A DNA stretch of 64,000 nucleotides, from assembly GCA_964406505.1 (NCBI GenBank), contig CAYORX010000002.1:62001-126000 (forward strand), written 5' to 3'. Shown piece by piece: positions 17,650-26,462 of this stretch. Position numbers and translations under genes: made by a program. Within the stretch, counting starts at the first letter, position 1; the number at the start of each line of letters is the position of its first letter. The notes under the pieces are model-generated. The model ran no database searches, was not told the origin of the DNA, and saw nothing but the letters and a program-made list of their open reading frames with translations. The DNA comes from DTU015 sp964406505 (GTDB taxonomy: Bacteria > Bacillota > Sulfobacillia > Fermentithermobacillales > Fermentithermobacillaceae).

Positions 17650-17760
17650 TTAGATGTTTCGCTCCTTTGCAAAATGTTTGGATGTACCATTATATGAAAT
17701 TCTGAAAGACTCAGTGAGTGAATTTTTCAAACACTAAAAAAACGCGTCGTCACAAATAGG

Positions 17761-17789
17761 CACCTAAAATAGTCGGGCGACATAGATAT
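17761..17789 (+). promoter_or_regulatory. Possible SigK-like sporulation promoter
   Basis: CACC (17761-17764), 16-base spacer, CATAGATAT (17781-17789). This resembles the mother-cell SigK pattern (AC core, 16 bases, CATAnnnTA), with an imperfect end of the -10. It precedes a coat-like gene, which supports the reading. Confidence 0.35.
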
Positions 17790-17823
17790 GGTGTAAGTAA
17801 ACTTACGAAAGGGTGAGACAACG

Positions 17824-18480
17824 GTGGAAATGAGATCGAAAAGTCTACGCCAAAACACTTTATGCATTAATGTTGAAAAGGTGTATGATTGGATTATAGA
17901 AGAGTCGAGTGGTTCTACTTCGATTCCTGTTGGGAATTTGCCAGTAAGCCTGCCCGCGAATGCTACAGATGTAGAAGTTACATGTTATTTGTCTAACGAA
18001 ACAGGTGCGCCATTACCTTTAAATAGTGAAGTTGTAGTAACGGAAACTGCACCCCGTGAAGATCGGCAATTCGAAGTCGATGGTGTTCAAGTTACTTTAC
18101 AAAGGGTTACATTTACTAAAACACTTTTTGCAGTTATAAAAGTGAGCGGTGTAGATCCGGATACAGGTGGGCAATTTTTAATTACGTCGAATCCTGCACC
18201 ATTTACGTTTATCGAAACCGCTTATTTGTGTGCGCCTCCCGGCACGTTATTGAATGTTAGGATATCTGATTTTGGGTGTTTAACTGTTATAAGAAGAGGG
18301 ACAAATGACGCAATTATCGCGTTCGGATTAAGTATTTTCGTTTGTCAAAGCATCCAAACTTTCGCCCCCGTGACTATTGAAGTCGCATCAGAATTTTGTA
18401 TGCCACGTGATACGCTGGCTGAACCTTGCCTAGCCCCTATGATTCCATCTCAATGCCCGGTTGTATTTCCAAAAACTTAG
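17824..18480 (+). CDS. Spore coat-like protein (BMQ_0737 morphogenetic coat protein type)
   Basis: Protein of 218 residues resembling the BMQ_0737-type spore coat family by its N-terminal CINVEKVYDWI near residue 14 and by a repetitive beta-strand pattern. Eight cysteines are spread along the chain, several near the C-terminus (CMPRDTLAEPCLAPM, then a final Cys), which suits disulfide crosslinking in a coat or exosporium layer. GGGTGAG at 17811-17817 lies six bases before GTG 17824; ATG 17830 is an alternative. No signal peptide, as expected for a protein made in the mother cell. A terminator follows directly, so it is probably a single-gene unit. Confidence 0.72.
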   Translation: MEMRSKSLRQNTLCINVEKVYDWIIEESSGSTSIPVGNLPVSLPANATDVEVTCYLSNETGAPLPLNSEVVVTETAPREDRQFEVDGVQVTLQRVTFTKTLFAVIKVSGVDPDTGGQFLITSNPAPFTFIETAYLCAPPGTLLNVRISDFGCLTVIRRGTNDAIIAFGLSIFVCQSIQTFAPVTIEVASEFCMPRDTLAEPCLAPMIPSQCPVVFPKT

Positions 18481-18508
18481 GTTCGACATATAAAGAAAAC
18501 TATTACTG

Positions 18509-18535
18509 AAAGAAGGAGTGCCACTCCTTCTTTTG
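18509..18535 (+). terminator. Rho-independent terminator after the coat-like gene
   Basis: AAGAAGGAGTG and ACTCCTTCTT form a 10-bp stem with a short loop, followed by TTTT. Confidence 0.8.
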
Positions 18536-18639
18536 ATATTTGTCATATATGCAATAAAATTGTTAAAACGCTGTAAAAAAGTGTGGATGGGAAAGGTTAA
18601 AACAAGTAATGTTCTAGAATATATCTTGGGGTGATTTGG

Positions 18640-19608
18640 ATGAAAACTAAGAATGAGCAACTAAAGATCCTTACGACAAGTACGTGGGAGAAATGGCAGA
18701 AAGAAGCCATTTTAAAAGTAATGCCCAATGTGACTTTTCTTGAGCCTAGAACAGATGGCAAACTAGAAGAACTGATCCAAACGGCTAATATACTTTATGG
18801 TTCTACGAACATTTCTCCTAGAGAACTCGCTTGTTCCAAAAGTTTAAAAATGTTGCATGTAACTTCAACAGGTGTTGATAGATATTTGGTACCCGAATTC
18901 GAACAATCTGACATAATATTGGTCAATAGTCGCGGAGTTCATGGAGTTACGGTTGGTGATCATGCAATGGCGATGCTCCTAGCATTGAGTAGAGGTTTTC
19001 CTGGGGCTTGGGATAATAAGCGCAACAAAAAATGGAATGCAAACAAAAACGAGATAATTAATCTCCCGGGAAAGACGGTTGGGCTTTTGGGCTTAGGTGC
19101 TATTGGTGTGGAAGTTGCTGCTCGATCAAAAGCGTTTGGCATGAAGGTTTCAGGAATCAGACGTTCGGGGAAGCATAGTGCCTACGTTGATGAAGTGCTA
19201 CCGCCATCTGGTATGAATCAGATCTTAAATAAGTCTGACTTTATTGTTTGCTCCTTACCTTTAACCCAAGCTACATATCATTTGATAACAATCCGCGAGT
19301 TTACAATGATGAAGCAGTCTGCGTTCTTCATTAACGTTGGGCGCGGTCCTGTCGTAAAAGAATCAGACTTAATTGAGGCGCTTTCCAAGGGTCTGATCAA
19401 GGGAGCAGGTCTCGACGTTTTCGAGGAAGAACCATTACCTATCAACAGTCCATTGTGGGAGATGCCAAACGTTATCATTACCCCGCATTCTGCAGGATTC
19501 GATGAACGACGTGATGAAAAATCCATGAATATTTTTGTTGAAAATTTGATTCGCTACCAACAGGGAAGACCTTTGGTGAATGTTGTAGATAAACGGGCTG
19601 GTTATTAA
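18640..19608 (+). CDS. D-2-hydroxyacid dehydrogenase family protein
   Basis: NAD(P)-dependent D-isomer-specific 2-hydroxyacid dehydrogenase, interconverting a 2-oxoacid and a D-2-hydroxyacid in the cytoplasm. The Rossmann motif GLLGLGAIG lies near residue 147. The catalytic triad is readable as Arg in INVGRGPVV near 232, Glu in DVFEEEPLP near 261 and His in TPHSAGF near 283. Length 322 is typical. GGGGTGA at 18628-18634 precedes ATG 18640; the upstream in-frame GTG at 18631 overlaps that site. Substrate (phosphoglycerate, glyoxylate, branched 2-oxoacids) cannot be decided. Monocistronic between two terminators. Confidence 0.87.
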   Translation: MKTKNEQLKILTTSTWEKWQKEAILKVMPNVTFLEPRTDGKLEELIQTANILYGSTNISPRELACSKSLKMLHVTSTGVDRYLVPEFEQSDIILVNSRGVHGVTVGDHAMAMLLALSRGFPGAWDNKRNKKWNANKNEIINLPGKTVGLLGLGAIGVEVAARSKAFGMKVSGIRRSGKHSAYVDEVLPPSGMNQILNKSDFIVCSLPLTQATYHLITIREFTMMKQSAFFINVGRGPVVKESDLIEALSKGLIKGAGLDVFEEEPLPINSPLWEMPNVIITPHSAGFDERRDEKSMNIFVENLIRYQQGRPLVNVVDKRAGY

Positions 19609-19635
19609 ACAGGCTTATTATATGAATTTTGATAA

Positions 19636-19668
19636 ATACAGGCCGTTCTTGTAAGCAACGGCCTGTAT
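19636..19668. terminator. Bidirectional terminator between convergent genes
   Basis: Perfect 12-bp stem ATACAGGCCGTT (19636-19647) with AACGGCCTGTAT (19657-19668) and a 9-base loop, between the dehydrogenase and the convergent creatininase gene. Confidence 0.7.
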
Positions 19669-19679
19669 AGCGCTTTGAT

Positions 19680-20450
19680 TTATCGATCCATGAATTCTTT
19701 TAAATAGGGTAATATTCGCTCAAGCCCAGTTTTGACTGCCTTTTCCCCCCACTCGGCACTTGCTTTGGTTGCGTCTCCAAGAGCGCCATTTTCAGTGATT
19801 TCATCAAAATAACTACCTTCAGTGATACCTAATTTTCTACCCACACTCTCAAGCGCTTCTTTTCGTATAGCACCGGGTGCAAGCGCATCTTTTTTAACGG
19901 CATCAGGCCATATGTAAAGCATGATGCTCATTTCACTTTCGCAAGCGTGGCCTGTTATGGGTGATTTGACGATATCCTTTGAAAGATCGTCGATAAGAAC
20001 CCAGGGAAGGGTAGCCCAAGCCGCCATGTGCCCCATTTCATGTTTTATTCGATTAACTGTAACAGTAAGTGCTGCAGAGTTACCACCATGGCCATTGACG
20101 AAAAAGAACTTCTTAATGCCGTGTTTTGCAAGAGATGTTGTTACGTCCATGAGTACTTCGATCAATGTACTAGCCCTAAGCGATAGAGTGCCCGGAAAAT
20201 TGATATGATGTTCTGAAAATCCTATAGTTATCGGTGTGGTGATCAATACGTTAGGATAAAGTTTCCTACCGAGTTTCAAAGAGAATTCCCTGGCTGCTGC
20301 GTAATCGGTTTGAAATCTACCATGGGGTCCATGCTGTTCTGTCGAGCCTATGGGAATGATAGCCATCTTTATTTCGGGTAACGCGGCTTTTACTTCTGGC
20401 CATGTGAGATTTGGCAGATACAAAACGTTAGTAGTACTTTCGGAGGACAT
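19680..20450 (-). CDS. Creatininase family amidohydrolase
   Basis: Metal-dependent amidohydrolase of the creatininase/FAPy-deformylase group. Metal ligands are visible in PIGSTEQHGPHG near residue 37, QTDYAAA near 49, GHGGNSA near 121 and HACESEMS near 168. Length 256 matches the family. AGGAGTGG lies just before ATG 20450. Members include creatinine amidohydrolase, formamide-ribonucleotide hydrolases and mycofactocin-system peptidases; nothing here discriminates among them, and creatinine itself is not implied. It stands alone between a convergent dehydrogenase and a divergent acetyltransferase. Confidence 0.85.
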   Translation of the reverse strand: MSSESTTNVLYLPNLTWPEVKAALPEIKMAIIPIGSTEQHGPHGRFQTDYAAAREFSLKLGRKLYPNVLITTPITIGFSEHHINFPGTLSLRASTLIEVLMDVTTSLAKHGIKKFFFVNGHGGNSAALTVTVNRIKHEMGHMAAWATLPWVLIDDLSKDIVKSPITGHACESEMSIMLYIWPDAVKKDALAPGAIRKEALESVGRKLGITEGSYFDEITENGALGDATKASAEWGEKAVKTGLERILPYLKEFMDR

Positions 20451-20711
20451 TTTACCACTCCTCGTATGCTTTGGTTTAATCCAAATGGTTTTTAGTTATA
20501 ATCTATTGACTCTCAGGAATACTTCGATTCAATCCGAGTTATTTCCTCCTATATCTGCCAGCAGTGTGCATAATGAAGCAGGGTTATTCTTTGTGAATTA
20601 CAATAAAAACTTATCAAAAAGTTTGAAGTTGATAGGGTTTGCATACATGTTGCGTGGAATAAATACATAACCTATTTCCGTGCATAATCTTCCAAAATGA
20701 GGGGGAGCGGT

Positions 20712-21248
20712 ATGGATACGAAAACGATACGAATTTCTGATAATGTATTGTTGCGGCGTGCAATCGCGGCAGACATGACCGGTATTCAATGCCTTGCCAA
20801 ACAGACTTGGGAACATACTTATGACGGCGTAATATGCCTAGAAGATCAGGCTAAAGTTTTGAAACATTTTTATTCTGATAAAAAATTGCTGAATGCAGTC
20901 AACATGCATATTTTTATAATTGCTGAAGTAGATGGTAGTATAGCAGGTTACGTCGATATGGAGCATCGGGGCGATGTTTTGTATCTGCATCGATTGTATG
21001 TTTCGCAGTTTTTTCAGCGCCGAGGTATAGGGAAACGATTGTTAGATACGGCGATATTTGAATCTACCAAACTCGTGGGTACCGTGGTGAGTTTTGCTCC
21101 AAAGCTAGTTATAGCTACGGTTGTAACCGTCAATAAAAAAGCCAGGAGTTTTTATAAAAAGAACGGCTTTAGGGAAGAAAGTGAAACCGCCATCGTTTTA
21201 GGCAATACTGAACTCCCAGCTATCTATATAGTAAAGTGTTTATCTTAA
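20712..21248 (+). CDS. GNAT family N-acetyltransferase
   Basis: Acetyl-CoA-dependent N-acetyltransferase of 178 residues. The GNAT core is readable: GYVDMEHRGDVLYLHRLYV near residue 80 (strands 3-4), the acetyl-CoA loop FFQRRGIGKRLL near 103 and ARSFYKKNGFREE near 145. GGGGGAG at 20701-20707 precedes ATG 20712; an in-frame ATG at 20697 lies before that ribosome site. Acceptor substrate unknown. The 260 bases upstream hold no gene I can support. Confidence 0.85.
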   Translation: MDTKTIRISDNVLLRRAIAADMTGIQCLAKQTWEHTYDGVICLEDQAKVLKHFYSDKKLLNAVNMHIFIIAEVDGSIAGYVDMEHRGDVLYLHRLYVSQFFQRRGIGKRLLDTAIFESTKLVGTVVSFAPKLVIATVVTVNKKARSFYKKNGFREESETAIVLGNTELPAIYIVKCLS

Positions 21249-21309
21249 TTATAATTTCAATACCTACTCATAAATATACGTGTATAAAATTTTCCTCATC
21301 AACATCTGT

Positions 21310-22257
21310 TTATGTTCGTTTCGCAACAAACCTGTCATAAATCCGAATTAGGCTCCACACTGCTATAACACTTCCAAAGGCCGTGGTACCTAACCTTCCC
21401 CCGATGCCTCCAATACAAGGCGCGCCCCATACCATTACTAAACCAGCTATGGTACCGGCTAAAGCTATTAAGAGCTCATTAGGAATTCGATCGGTAGAAC
21501 ACATACCTGCGTAGGAACCGCATGCACAAGCTGTAGCAAGAGTAGCACCTATCTCGGGAAACAGAATTGGGAGAATTAGTCCACCCACAACACTCACAAT
21601 TCCGCTGCCCATAATAGGCCCGTGTTTTAGACGTATGTTGACAACATAAGAAGCTAACGTAGATATGAGAGTTATGAATACCACGTAATTGGCAGTAGAT
21701 GAATCTGGTATCGATGGTACGAGCATTTTGTTATGAGTCATCAATGTAGCAATAGTACAGCCCGATGCAGCCATGGCACCAAGTTTACCGCCAAAACCGT
21801 TCATGGTTTCCTTTGCGAACACAAATATTATACCTGCTATTGCAGAACCTAAAACTAAATACGATATGCCGGGTAAAACCTGGGTAGACGCCATTCCGCA
21901 AAAACTTCCACAGGTAATAGGTGCACCCAAGCTAGGAAAAACTAGTGCGCCAAGAACTGTAACTAGGCCGGCACCAACTACAGCACCTAATCCTAGAGTT
22001 ACGTTAAACCAGTGACTTAGTAAAGCACCTCCAATTACCGAGATGAACAGTTTAAAATCTTCAACGCTGAGAGAAGCATTTTTTGCCTTTTTGGCGGTGG
22101 GCCATTCAAAAATATAGCCAATTGCGAGCGCAATAAGAGTTATAGCTAATGGAATTACCGCTACTGAGCCGGAACTCATGCTATGCACAAGGCTTATCGT
22201 ATATAAGTATCCACTTAGCCCAACTAATACGGCAAATCCTAATACTGATCTTTTCAT
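21310..22257 (-). CDS. Internally duplicated membrane protein at the end of the fdh operon
   Basis: No family recognised. The 315 residues carry about nine or ten hydrophobic segments. Two similar blocks are visible: APITCGSFCGMASTQVLP near 112 with CACGSYAGMCSTDRIP near 243, each followed later by a glycine motif, GFGGKLGAMAASG near 158 and GIGGRLGTTAFGS near 285. This suggests a two-fold channel or carrier with cysteine-containing re-entrant loops. AGGGGGA lies eight bases before ATG 22257, inside the longer open frame that starts at 22278. Only 25 bases separate it from fdhD, so it is likely co-transcribed with fdhA-mobA-fdhD. A formate- or metal-related transport role is a guess. Confidence 0.7.
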   Translation of the reverse strand: MKRSVLGFAVLVGLSGYLYTISLVHSMSSGSVAVIPLAITLIALAIGYIFEWPTAKKAKNASLSVEDFKLFISVIGGALLSHWFNVTLGLGAVVGAGLVTVLGALVFPSLGAPITCGSFCGMASTQVLPGISYLVLGSAIAGIIFVFAKETMNGFGGKLGAMAASGCTIATLMTHNKMLVPSIPDSSTANYVVFITLISTLASYVVNIRLKHGPIMGSGIVSVVGGLILPILFPEIGATLATACACGSYAGMCSTDRIPNELLIALAGTIAGLVMVWGAPCIGGIGGRLGTTAFGSVIAVWSLIRIYDRFVAKRT

Positions 22258-22282
22258 TGTAGTGGTCCCCCTAAACATGGTT

Positions 22283-23041
22283 CTATTGCTTAAGCCGGTC
22301 TGTTTTTGAATAGACAGTCATACGGTTATTTCTTACAAAGCCTATAATAGTTACCCCGGCATTGCAGCCGGTTTTTACCGCCATATCTGTAGGTGGGGCT
22401 TTGGAAGCTATTATAGGTATGTTAGCTGATATTGATTTATCAACGATTTCCGAGTTGATCCTCCCCGTAAGGGCGAGCATTTTGTCAGCAAAAGAAATCC
22501 CTTTGACAAATGCATGTCCTATTACTTTGTCTACAGCATTGTGGCGCCCTATATCTTCATGCCATAGTAAGATCCCATTTTTATCGCATAAAGCCGCTGC
22601 ATGACTAGCACCAGTGGTTTTAAACAGGGAAGAACGGCTAAGTAAATCATCAAATATAAACGATACAGTTTGAGGTTTAAATATCACGTCAGAACTTGGC
22701 TTTTCAGAAATTGAAACAAAGGAATGTTTATTTTCGCCATTGGTTTTTTGATGTGTTTCCACATAAACTGCATGTTTGCTAGGAAAATGGGTTAATTTAG
22801 ATATGCTGTCAGTTGGGTTGATCAATCCACAAGTTATTAAGTGCCCAACCGCAAGGTATTCCGTATTGAAAGGTGAGCACGATGGAATGCTTACTGAAAT
22901 ATCGTGGTATAGGATATTTAACCTTGTTTCAGTAATGACCTTATCCGACGTGGTTTCGGTAATTTTATTGTCAGTCCCTAAGTCGAAAAACCGTTTTACA
23001 TTAACCGCTATACAGCGGGGATGATCTGAAATACAATCCAT
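22283..23041 (-). CDS. fdhD: FdhD-like formate dehydrogenase accessory protein, lacking the CxxC pair
   Basis: FdhD transfers sulfur from a cysteine desulfurase to the molybdenum cofactor of formate dehydrogenase. The C-terminal half matches well: TGASHAAAL near residue 145, WHEDIGRHNAVDKVIG near 163, LTGRINSEI near 189 and ASKAPPTDMAV near 211. In the usual family a CGxCG-type cysteine pair lies some 30-40 residues before the TGxxHAA motif; here that region reads SISEKPSSDVIFKPQ with no cysteine. GAGGG precedes ATG 23041. It lies between mobA and the duplicated membrane gene. Position and C-terminal motifs support the name; the missing pair makes sulfurtransferase activity doubtful. Confidence 0.85.
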   Translation of the reverse strand: MDCISDHPRCIAVNVKRFFDLGTDNKITETTSDKVITETRLNILYHDISVSIPSCSPFNTEYLAVGHLITCGLINPTDSISKLTHFPSKHAVYVETHQKTNGENKHSFVSISEKPSSDVIFKPQTVSFIFDDLLSRSSLFKTTGASHAAALCDKNGILLWHEDIGRHNAVDKVIGHAFVKGISFADKMLALTGRINSEIVDKSISANIPIIASKAPPTDMAVKTGCNAGVTIIGFVRNNRMTVYSKTDRLKQ

Positions 23042-23085
23042 TTGAAACCCTCTTTTCCCAATGCTTCATTTGCTTGTGACCAAGA

Positions 23086-23685
23086 TTATAACGCGGTATT
23101 TTCGTCACCCAACAATCTTAAATCCTCCCTAGTATTAATGTTGACGAAAGATCTAAGTTGAGGATCGATAATTCTTAAGTCAGATTCATCAGCATAACCT
23201 ACATTAACTTTAGAGAATACGCTTCTCACGCGATAGTCCCCTCTTGCCAAGTTCTGTTTGATCGGATCAAGGCATTTGTTGGAATATAAAGCAAACAGCG
23301 GCTCAAAAAACCCCCCTAATTTGGGAACAAATGCATCATAATCGCCGCCACAATTAACCATCCACCTTACTAAATCCGGGTCAACACATGGCATATCGCA
23401 GGCGATTACAAAACAATAGGGAGTATCGCATGACGACAACGCGCTATATATTCCTACCAAAGGTCCGCAACCGGAAATACTATCGGCGATGGTTTTAACT
23501 CCTGAAATCGGAATATCATTAGCATCTTTGGTCACAACTATGATATCGGAAAAGACCTCCTTGAGAGCATCAATTACATAACTGATCATCTTCTTGCCAT
23601 CGATGATCAAGGAGGCCTTGTCTATTCCCATTCTTGAACTGTTTCCTCCGGCTAGCACTACGCCGGTGACATCTTTGATTTTCAT
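23086..23685 (-). CDS. mobA: Molybdenum cofactor guanylyltransferase
   Basis: MobA adds GMP to molybdopterin to give the guanine dinucleotide cofactor used by formate dehydrogenase. The nucleotide-binding signature VVLAGGNSSRMG is at residues 9-20, with the CDMPCVDPDLV stretch near 96. About 199 residues, as usual for the family. The start is uncertain: ATG 23685 has AGG immediately before it, and the in-frame TTG at 23697 has no better site. It begins within about 25 bases of the fdhA stop, so it is translated as part of the fdh operon. Confidence 0.9.
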   Translation of the reverse strand: MKIKDVTGVVLAGGNSSRMGIDKASLIIDGKKMISYVIDALKEVFSDIIVVTKDANDIPISGVKTIADSISGCGPLVGIYSALSSCDTPYCFVIACDMPCVDPDLVRWMVNCGGDYDAFVPKLGGFFEPLFALYSNKCLDPIKQNLARGDYRVRSVFSKVNVGYADESDLRIIDPQLRSFVNINTREDLRLLGDENTAL

Positions 23686-23708
23686 CCTAGTGTACAAACC
23701 TACATTTG

Positions 23709-26462
23709 TTATGCATCAGAAACAGAAGCCCGAATGTTTTGCGAATGAACTGTTTCAGCATCAACTTGATGGTTTTCATCTAACACTTTTTCTATTCGAA
23801 CCGCACATACTTTAAATTCAGGTATTTTTGCTTTCGGATCAAGAGCAGGATTGGTAAGCACATTTGCTGCCGATTCGGCAAAGTGGAACGGCATAAATAC
23901 CACACCTGGCGCAGGCCTTGGGGTTACCATGGCCCTAACCTTAACTTTGCCCCTACGTGAAGATACAAGAACTATTTCTTCATCTGACACTCCTAGATGC
24001 TTGGCCGTTTGGGGTGGTATTTCAATATATCCTTCTGGAATGTGAGCATCCAATGCCTGGGCTCTTCTGGACATAGAGCCTGTGTGGTAGTGATAGAGCA
24101 TACGTCCAGTTGTAAGCGTCAAAGGATATTTTTCATCAGGAAGCTCAGCCGCTGGTATATATTCAACAGGTGTGAATAGCCCTAGCCCGCGAGAAAACTT
24201 ACCTTTGTGTAGATAAGGCGTACCGGGGTGATCTTTTGTGGGACATGGCCATTGCAATCCTTCACCTGGTAAACGACTGTGTATTATTCCTCCGTATATC
24301 GGAGTAAGGGAAGCTATTTCATCCATAATCTCTGCGGCAGAGTTATAAGCCATAGGATAACCCATACGATTAGATATATCACAAATAATTTCCCAATCAG
24401 CCCTTGCTTTGCCAGGCGGGTTGACAGCCTTTCTAACTAATTGCACTCGACGTTCCGTACTAGTAAAAGTTCCTTCTTGCTCCGCAAAGCAAGTCGCAGG
24501 AAGCACAACATCTGCCAATTGAGCTGTTTCGGTTAGAAAAATATCTTGTACAACTAGAAAATCGAGTTTTTTGAGCGCAACCTCAACATGATTGACATCA
24601 GGATCAGACACCATTGGATTTTCACCAAGAATGTACATTCCTTTAAGACTGCCATCGTAGGCTGCGTTAATAGCTTCGGTAACTGTGAGTCCCGGTTCAG
24701 ATGGAATTTTGCATGCCCATGCTTTTTCAAATGTAGCTCTGATCTCGGGATCGGTAATTGATTGGTACCCCGGAAAATATGTGGGAAGGGCTCCCATATC
24801 GCAAGCGCCCTGAACATTATTCTGACCGCGTAAAGGGTTAACTCCTACGCTTTGTTTGCCTATGTTCCCTGTTAACATTGCAATATTCGCCGTTGAAAGC
24901 ACGTTGTCGGTTCCGGTAGTGTGTTGAGTTATTCCCATAGAATAAATTAAACAACCCGTATCAGCTGTTGCATACGCCACGGCAGCATTAATTATATCAT
25001 CAGCCGAAACACCGGTTATTTCAGATACATACTCAGGAGTATATTTGCTTACGATCTCTTTAAAACTATTGAAGTTTTCCGTCCTGGTTTCAACGAAATG
25101 TTCATCGTACAGCCTTTTTTCTATGATTACGTTCATCATTCCGTTAAGTAATGCCACATCGGTTCCTGGTTGGTGCTGCATATAAATATCGGCCATTTGG
25201 GCCAGTTCTATTTCTCTTGGATCAGCTACTATGAGTTTGGCGCCTCTTCTTACCGCCTCTTTCACTTGTATACCGATCACCGGATGGTTTTCAGTAGTAT
25301 TAGAACCAATGATAAATATAGCTTTAGCATCAGCTATTTCATGAACGGAATTTGTCATTGCGCCGCTGCCGAAACTCGTGGCGAGTCCAGCAACCGTGGA
25401 AGCGTGGCACAGCCTGGCGCAGTGATCTATGTTATTGGTTCCGAAAGCGGCTCTAGCCAGTTTCTGCATTAGATAGTTCACTTCGTTTGTACATTTCGCC
25501 GAGCTGAAAAACGCTATTGAATCAGCAGTATTATGTTCTACTAGTTGTCCGAGTTTTGTGGTTAGTAGATCAAGCGCTTCGTCCCAAGAAGCTTCCTTAA
25601 ACTCGTTACCCTCTTTGATTAACGGTACTTTAAGCCTGTCCGGGTGATTAATAAAATCTATACCGAACCTGCCCTTAACGCAAGTCCACCCTTTATTTAC
25701 GGGACCGTCCGCTCCTGACGCACCTACAACTTTTCCGTCTTTGACGTGAAGGTTAATAATGCATCCGGTTCCACAATATGGGCATGTGGTTTCGACTTTA
25801 TCCACTTCCCAAAACCTGCCCTTGGTTATACTTTGTTTCGGGGTGAGGGCCCCCACTGGACATACTTGCACGCAGTTACCGCAGAATACGCAAGGGGAGT
25901 TTTCCAAAGGTTCGTTCCATGCAGCGGCAATTTTCGTGCCGTAACCTCGTCCGATAGGGCCGATGGCGTCTTGTCCCTGAACGTCTCGGCAAACAGCAAC
26001 GCATCTTCCACACAAAATACATTTGCTTAAATCTCTAATAAAGAAGTGGTTGGTGTCGTCAAGTTCCGGTTCGGTTCGGTCTGAAATGAAACGTCGATCT
26101 TCGAGGCCGTATTCATAAGCATATTCTTGAAGTTTGCAGTCCCCGTTTTTCTCACATGTAAGGCAGTCAGTACGGTGGTTTGAAAGAATGAGCTCTAATA
26201 CGTTGCGTCTTGTCTTTCGAACATAATCGGTATTGGTTTTTACTACCATGTTATTGCCTACAGGAGTTACACACGAGGCCAAAAGAGTTTTAGCTCCTTC
26301 TACTTCTACCAGGCACACTCGGCATCTGCCGCTTTCATTTATATCCTTAAGGTAGCATAGTGTTGGTATTTCTATTCCGACTGTTTTAGCTGCTTCTAAA
26401 ATAGATGTTCCTTTTTCGACTTGAACTTGTTTACCATCAATAGTTAATGTTACTGAAGCCAT
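23709..26462 (-). CDS. fdhA: Formate dehydrogenase alpha subunit, molybdenum type
   Basis: Large iron-sulfur molybdopterin oxidoreductase that interconverts formate and carbon dioxide. Domains in order over 917 residues: 2Fe-2S ferredoxin (CYLKDINESGRCRVC near 36), NuoG-like HRTDCLTCEKNGDC near 93, two 4Fe-4S clusters (CILCGRCVAVC near 145, CVFCGNCVQVCP near 190), then the molybdopterin domain with CPYCGTGC near 225 and a C-terminal dinucleotide-binding domain. The metal ligand position reads HCARLCHAS, that is cysteine and not selenocysteine. AGAGAGGTG precedes ATG 26462. No NuoE/NuoF-like or hydrogenase partner lies adjacent, so its electron acceptor must be encoded elsewhere. Confidence 0.92.
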   Translation of the reverse strand: MASVTLTIDGKQVQVEKGTSILEAAKTVGIEIPTLCYLKDINESGRCRVCLVEVEGAKTLLASCVTPVGNNMVVKTNTDYVRKTRRNVLELILSNHRTDCLTCEKNGDCKLQEYAYEYGLEDRRFISDRTEPELDDTNHFFIRDLSKCILCGRCVAVCRDVQGQDAIGPIGRGYGTKIAAAWNEPLENSPCVFCGNCVQVCPVGALTPKQSITKGRFWEVDKVETTCPYCGTGCIINLHVKDGKVVGASGADGPVNKGWTCVKGRFGIDFINHPDRLKVPLIKEGNEFKEASWDEALDLLTTKLGQLVEHNTADSIAFFSSAKCTNEVNYLMQKLARAAFGTNNIDHCARLCHASTVAGLATSFGSGAMTNSVHEIADAKAIFIIGSNTTENHPVIGIQVKEAVRRGAKLIVADPREIELAQMADIYMQHQPGTDVALLNGMMNVIIEKRLYDEHFVETRTENFNSFKEIVSKYTPEYVSEITGVSADDIINAAVAYATADTGCLIYSMGITQHTTGTDNVLSTANIAMLTGNIGKQSVGVNPLRGQNNVQGACDMGALPTYFPGYQSITDPEIRATFEKAWACKIPSEPGLTVTEAINAAYDGSLKGMYILGENPMVSDPDVNHVEVALKKLDFLVVQDIFLTETAQLADVVLPATCFAEQEGTFTSTERRVQLVRKAVNPPGKARADWEIICDISNRMGYPMAYNSAAEIMDEIASLTPIYGGIIHSRLPGEGLQWPCPTKDHPGTPYLHKGKFSRGLGLFTPVEYIPAAELPDEKYPLTLTTGRMLYHYHTGSMSRRAQALDAHIPEGYIEIPPQTAKHLGVSDEEIVLVSSRRGKVKVRAMVTPRPAPGVVFMPFHFAESAANVLTNPALDPKAKIPEFKVCAVRIEKVLDENHQVDAETVHSQNIRASVSDA

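Noticed and set aside
20350..20670. Plus-strand open frame of 106 codons across the creatininase start
   Set aside because: Half of it is antisense to the creatininase gene and no ribosome site is present.
25170..26030. Several antisense open frames inside fdhA (for example 25170-25472 and 25746-26030)
   Set aside because: They lie entirely opposite conserved formate dehydrogenase domains and have no ribosome sites.
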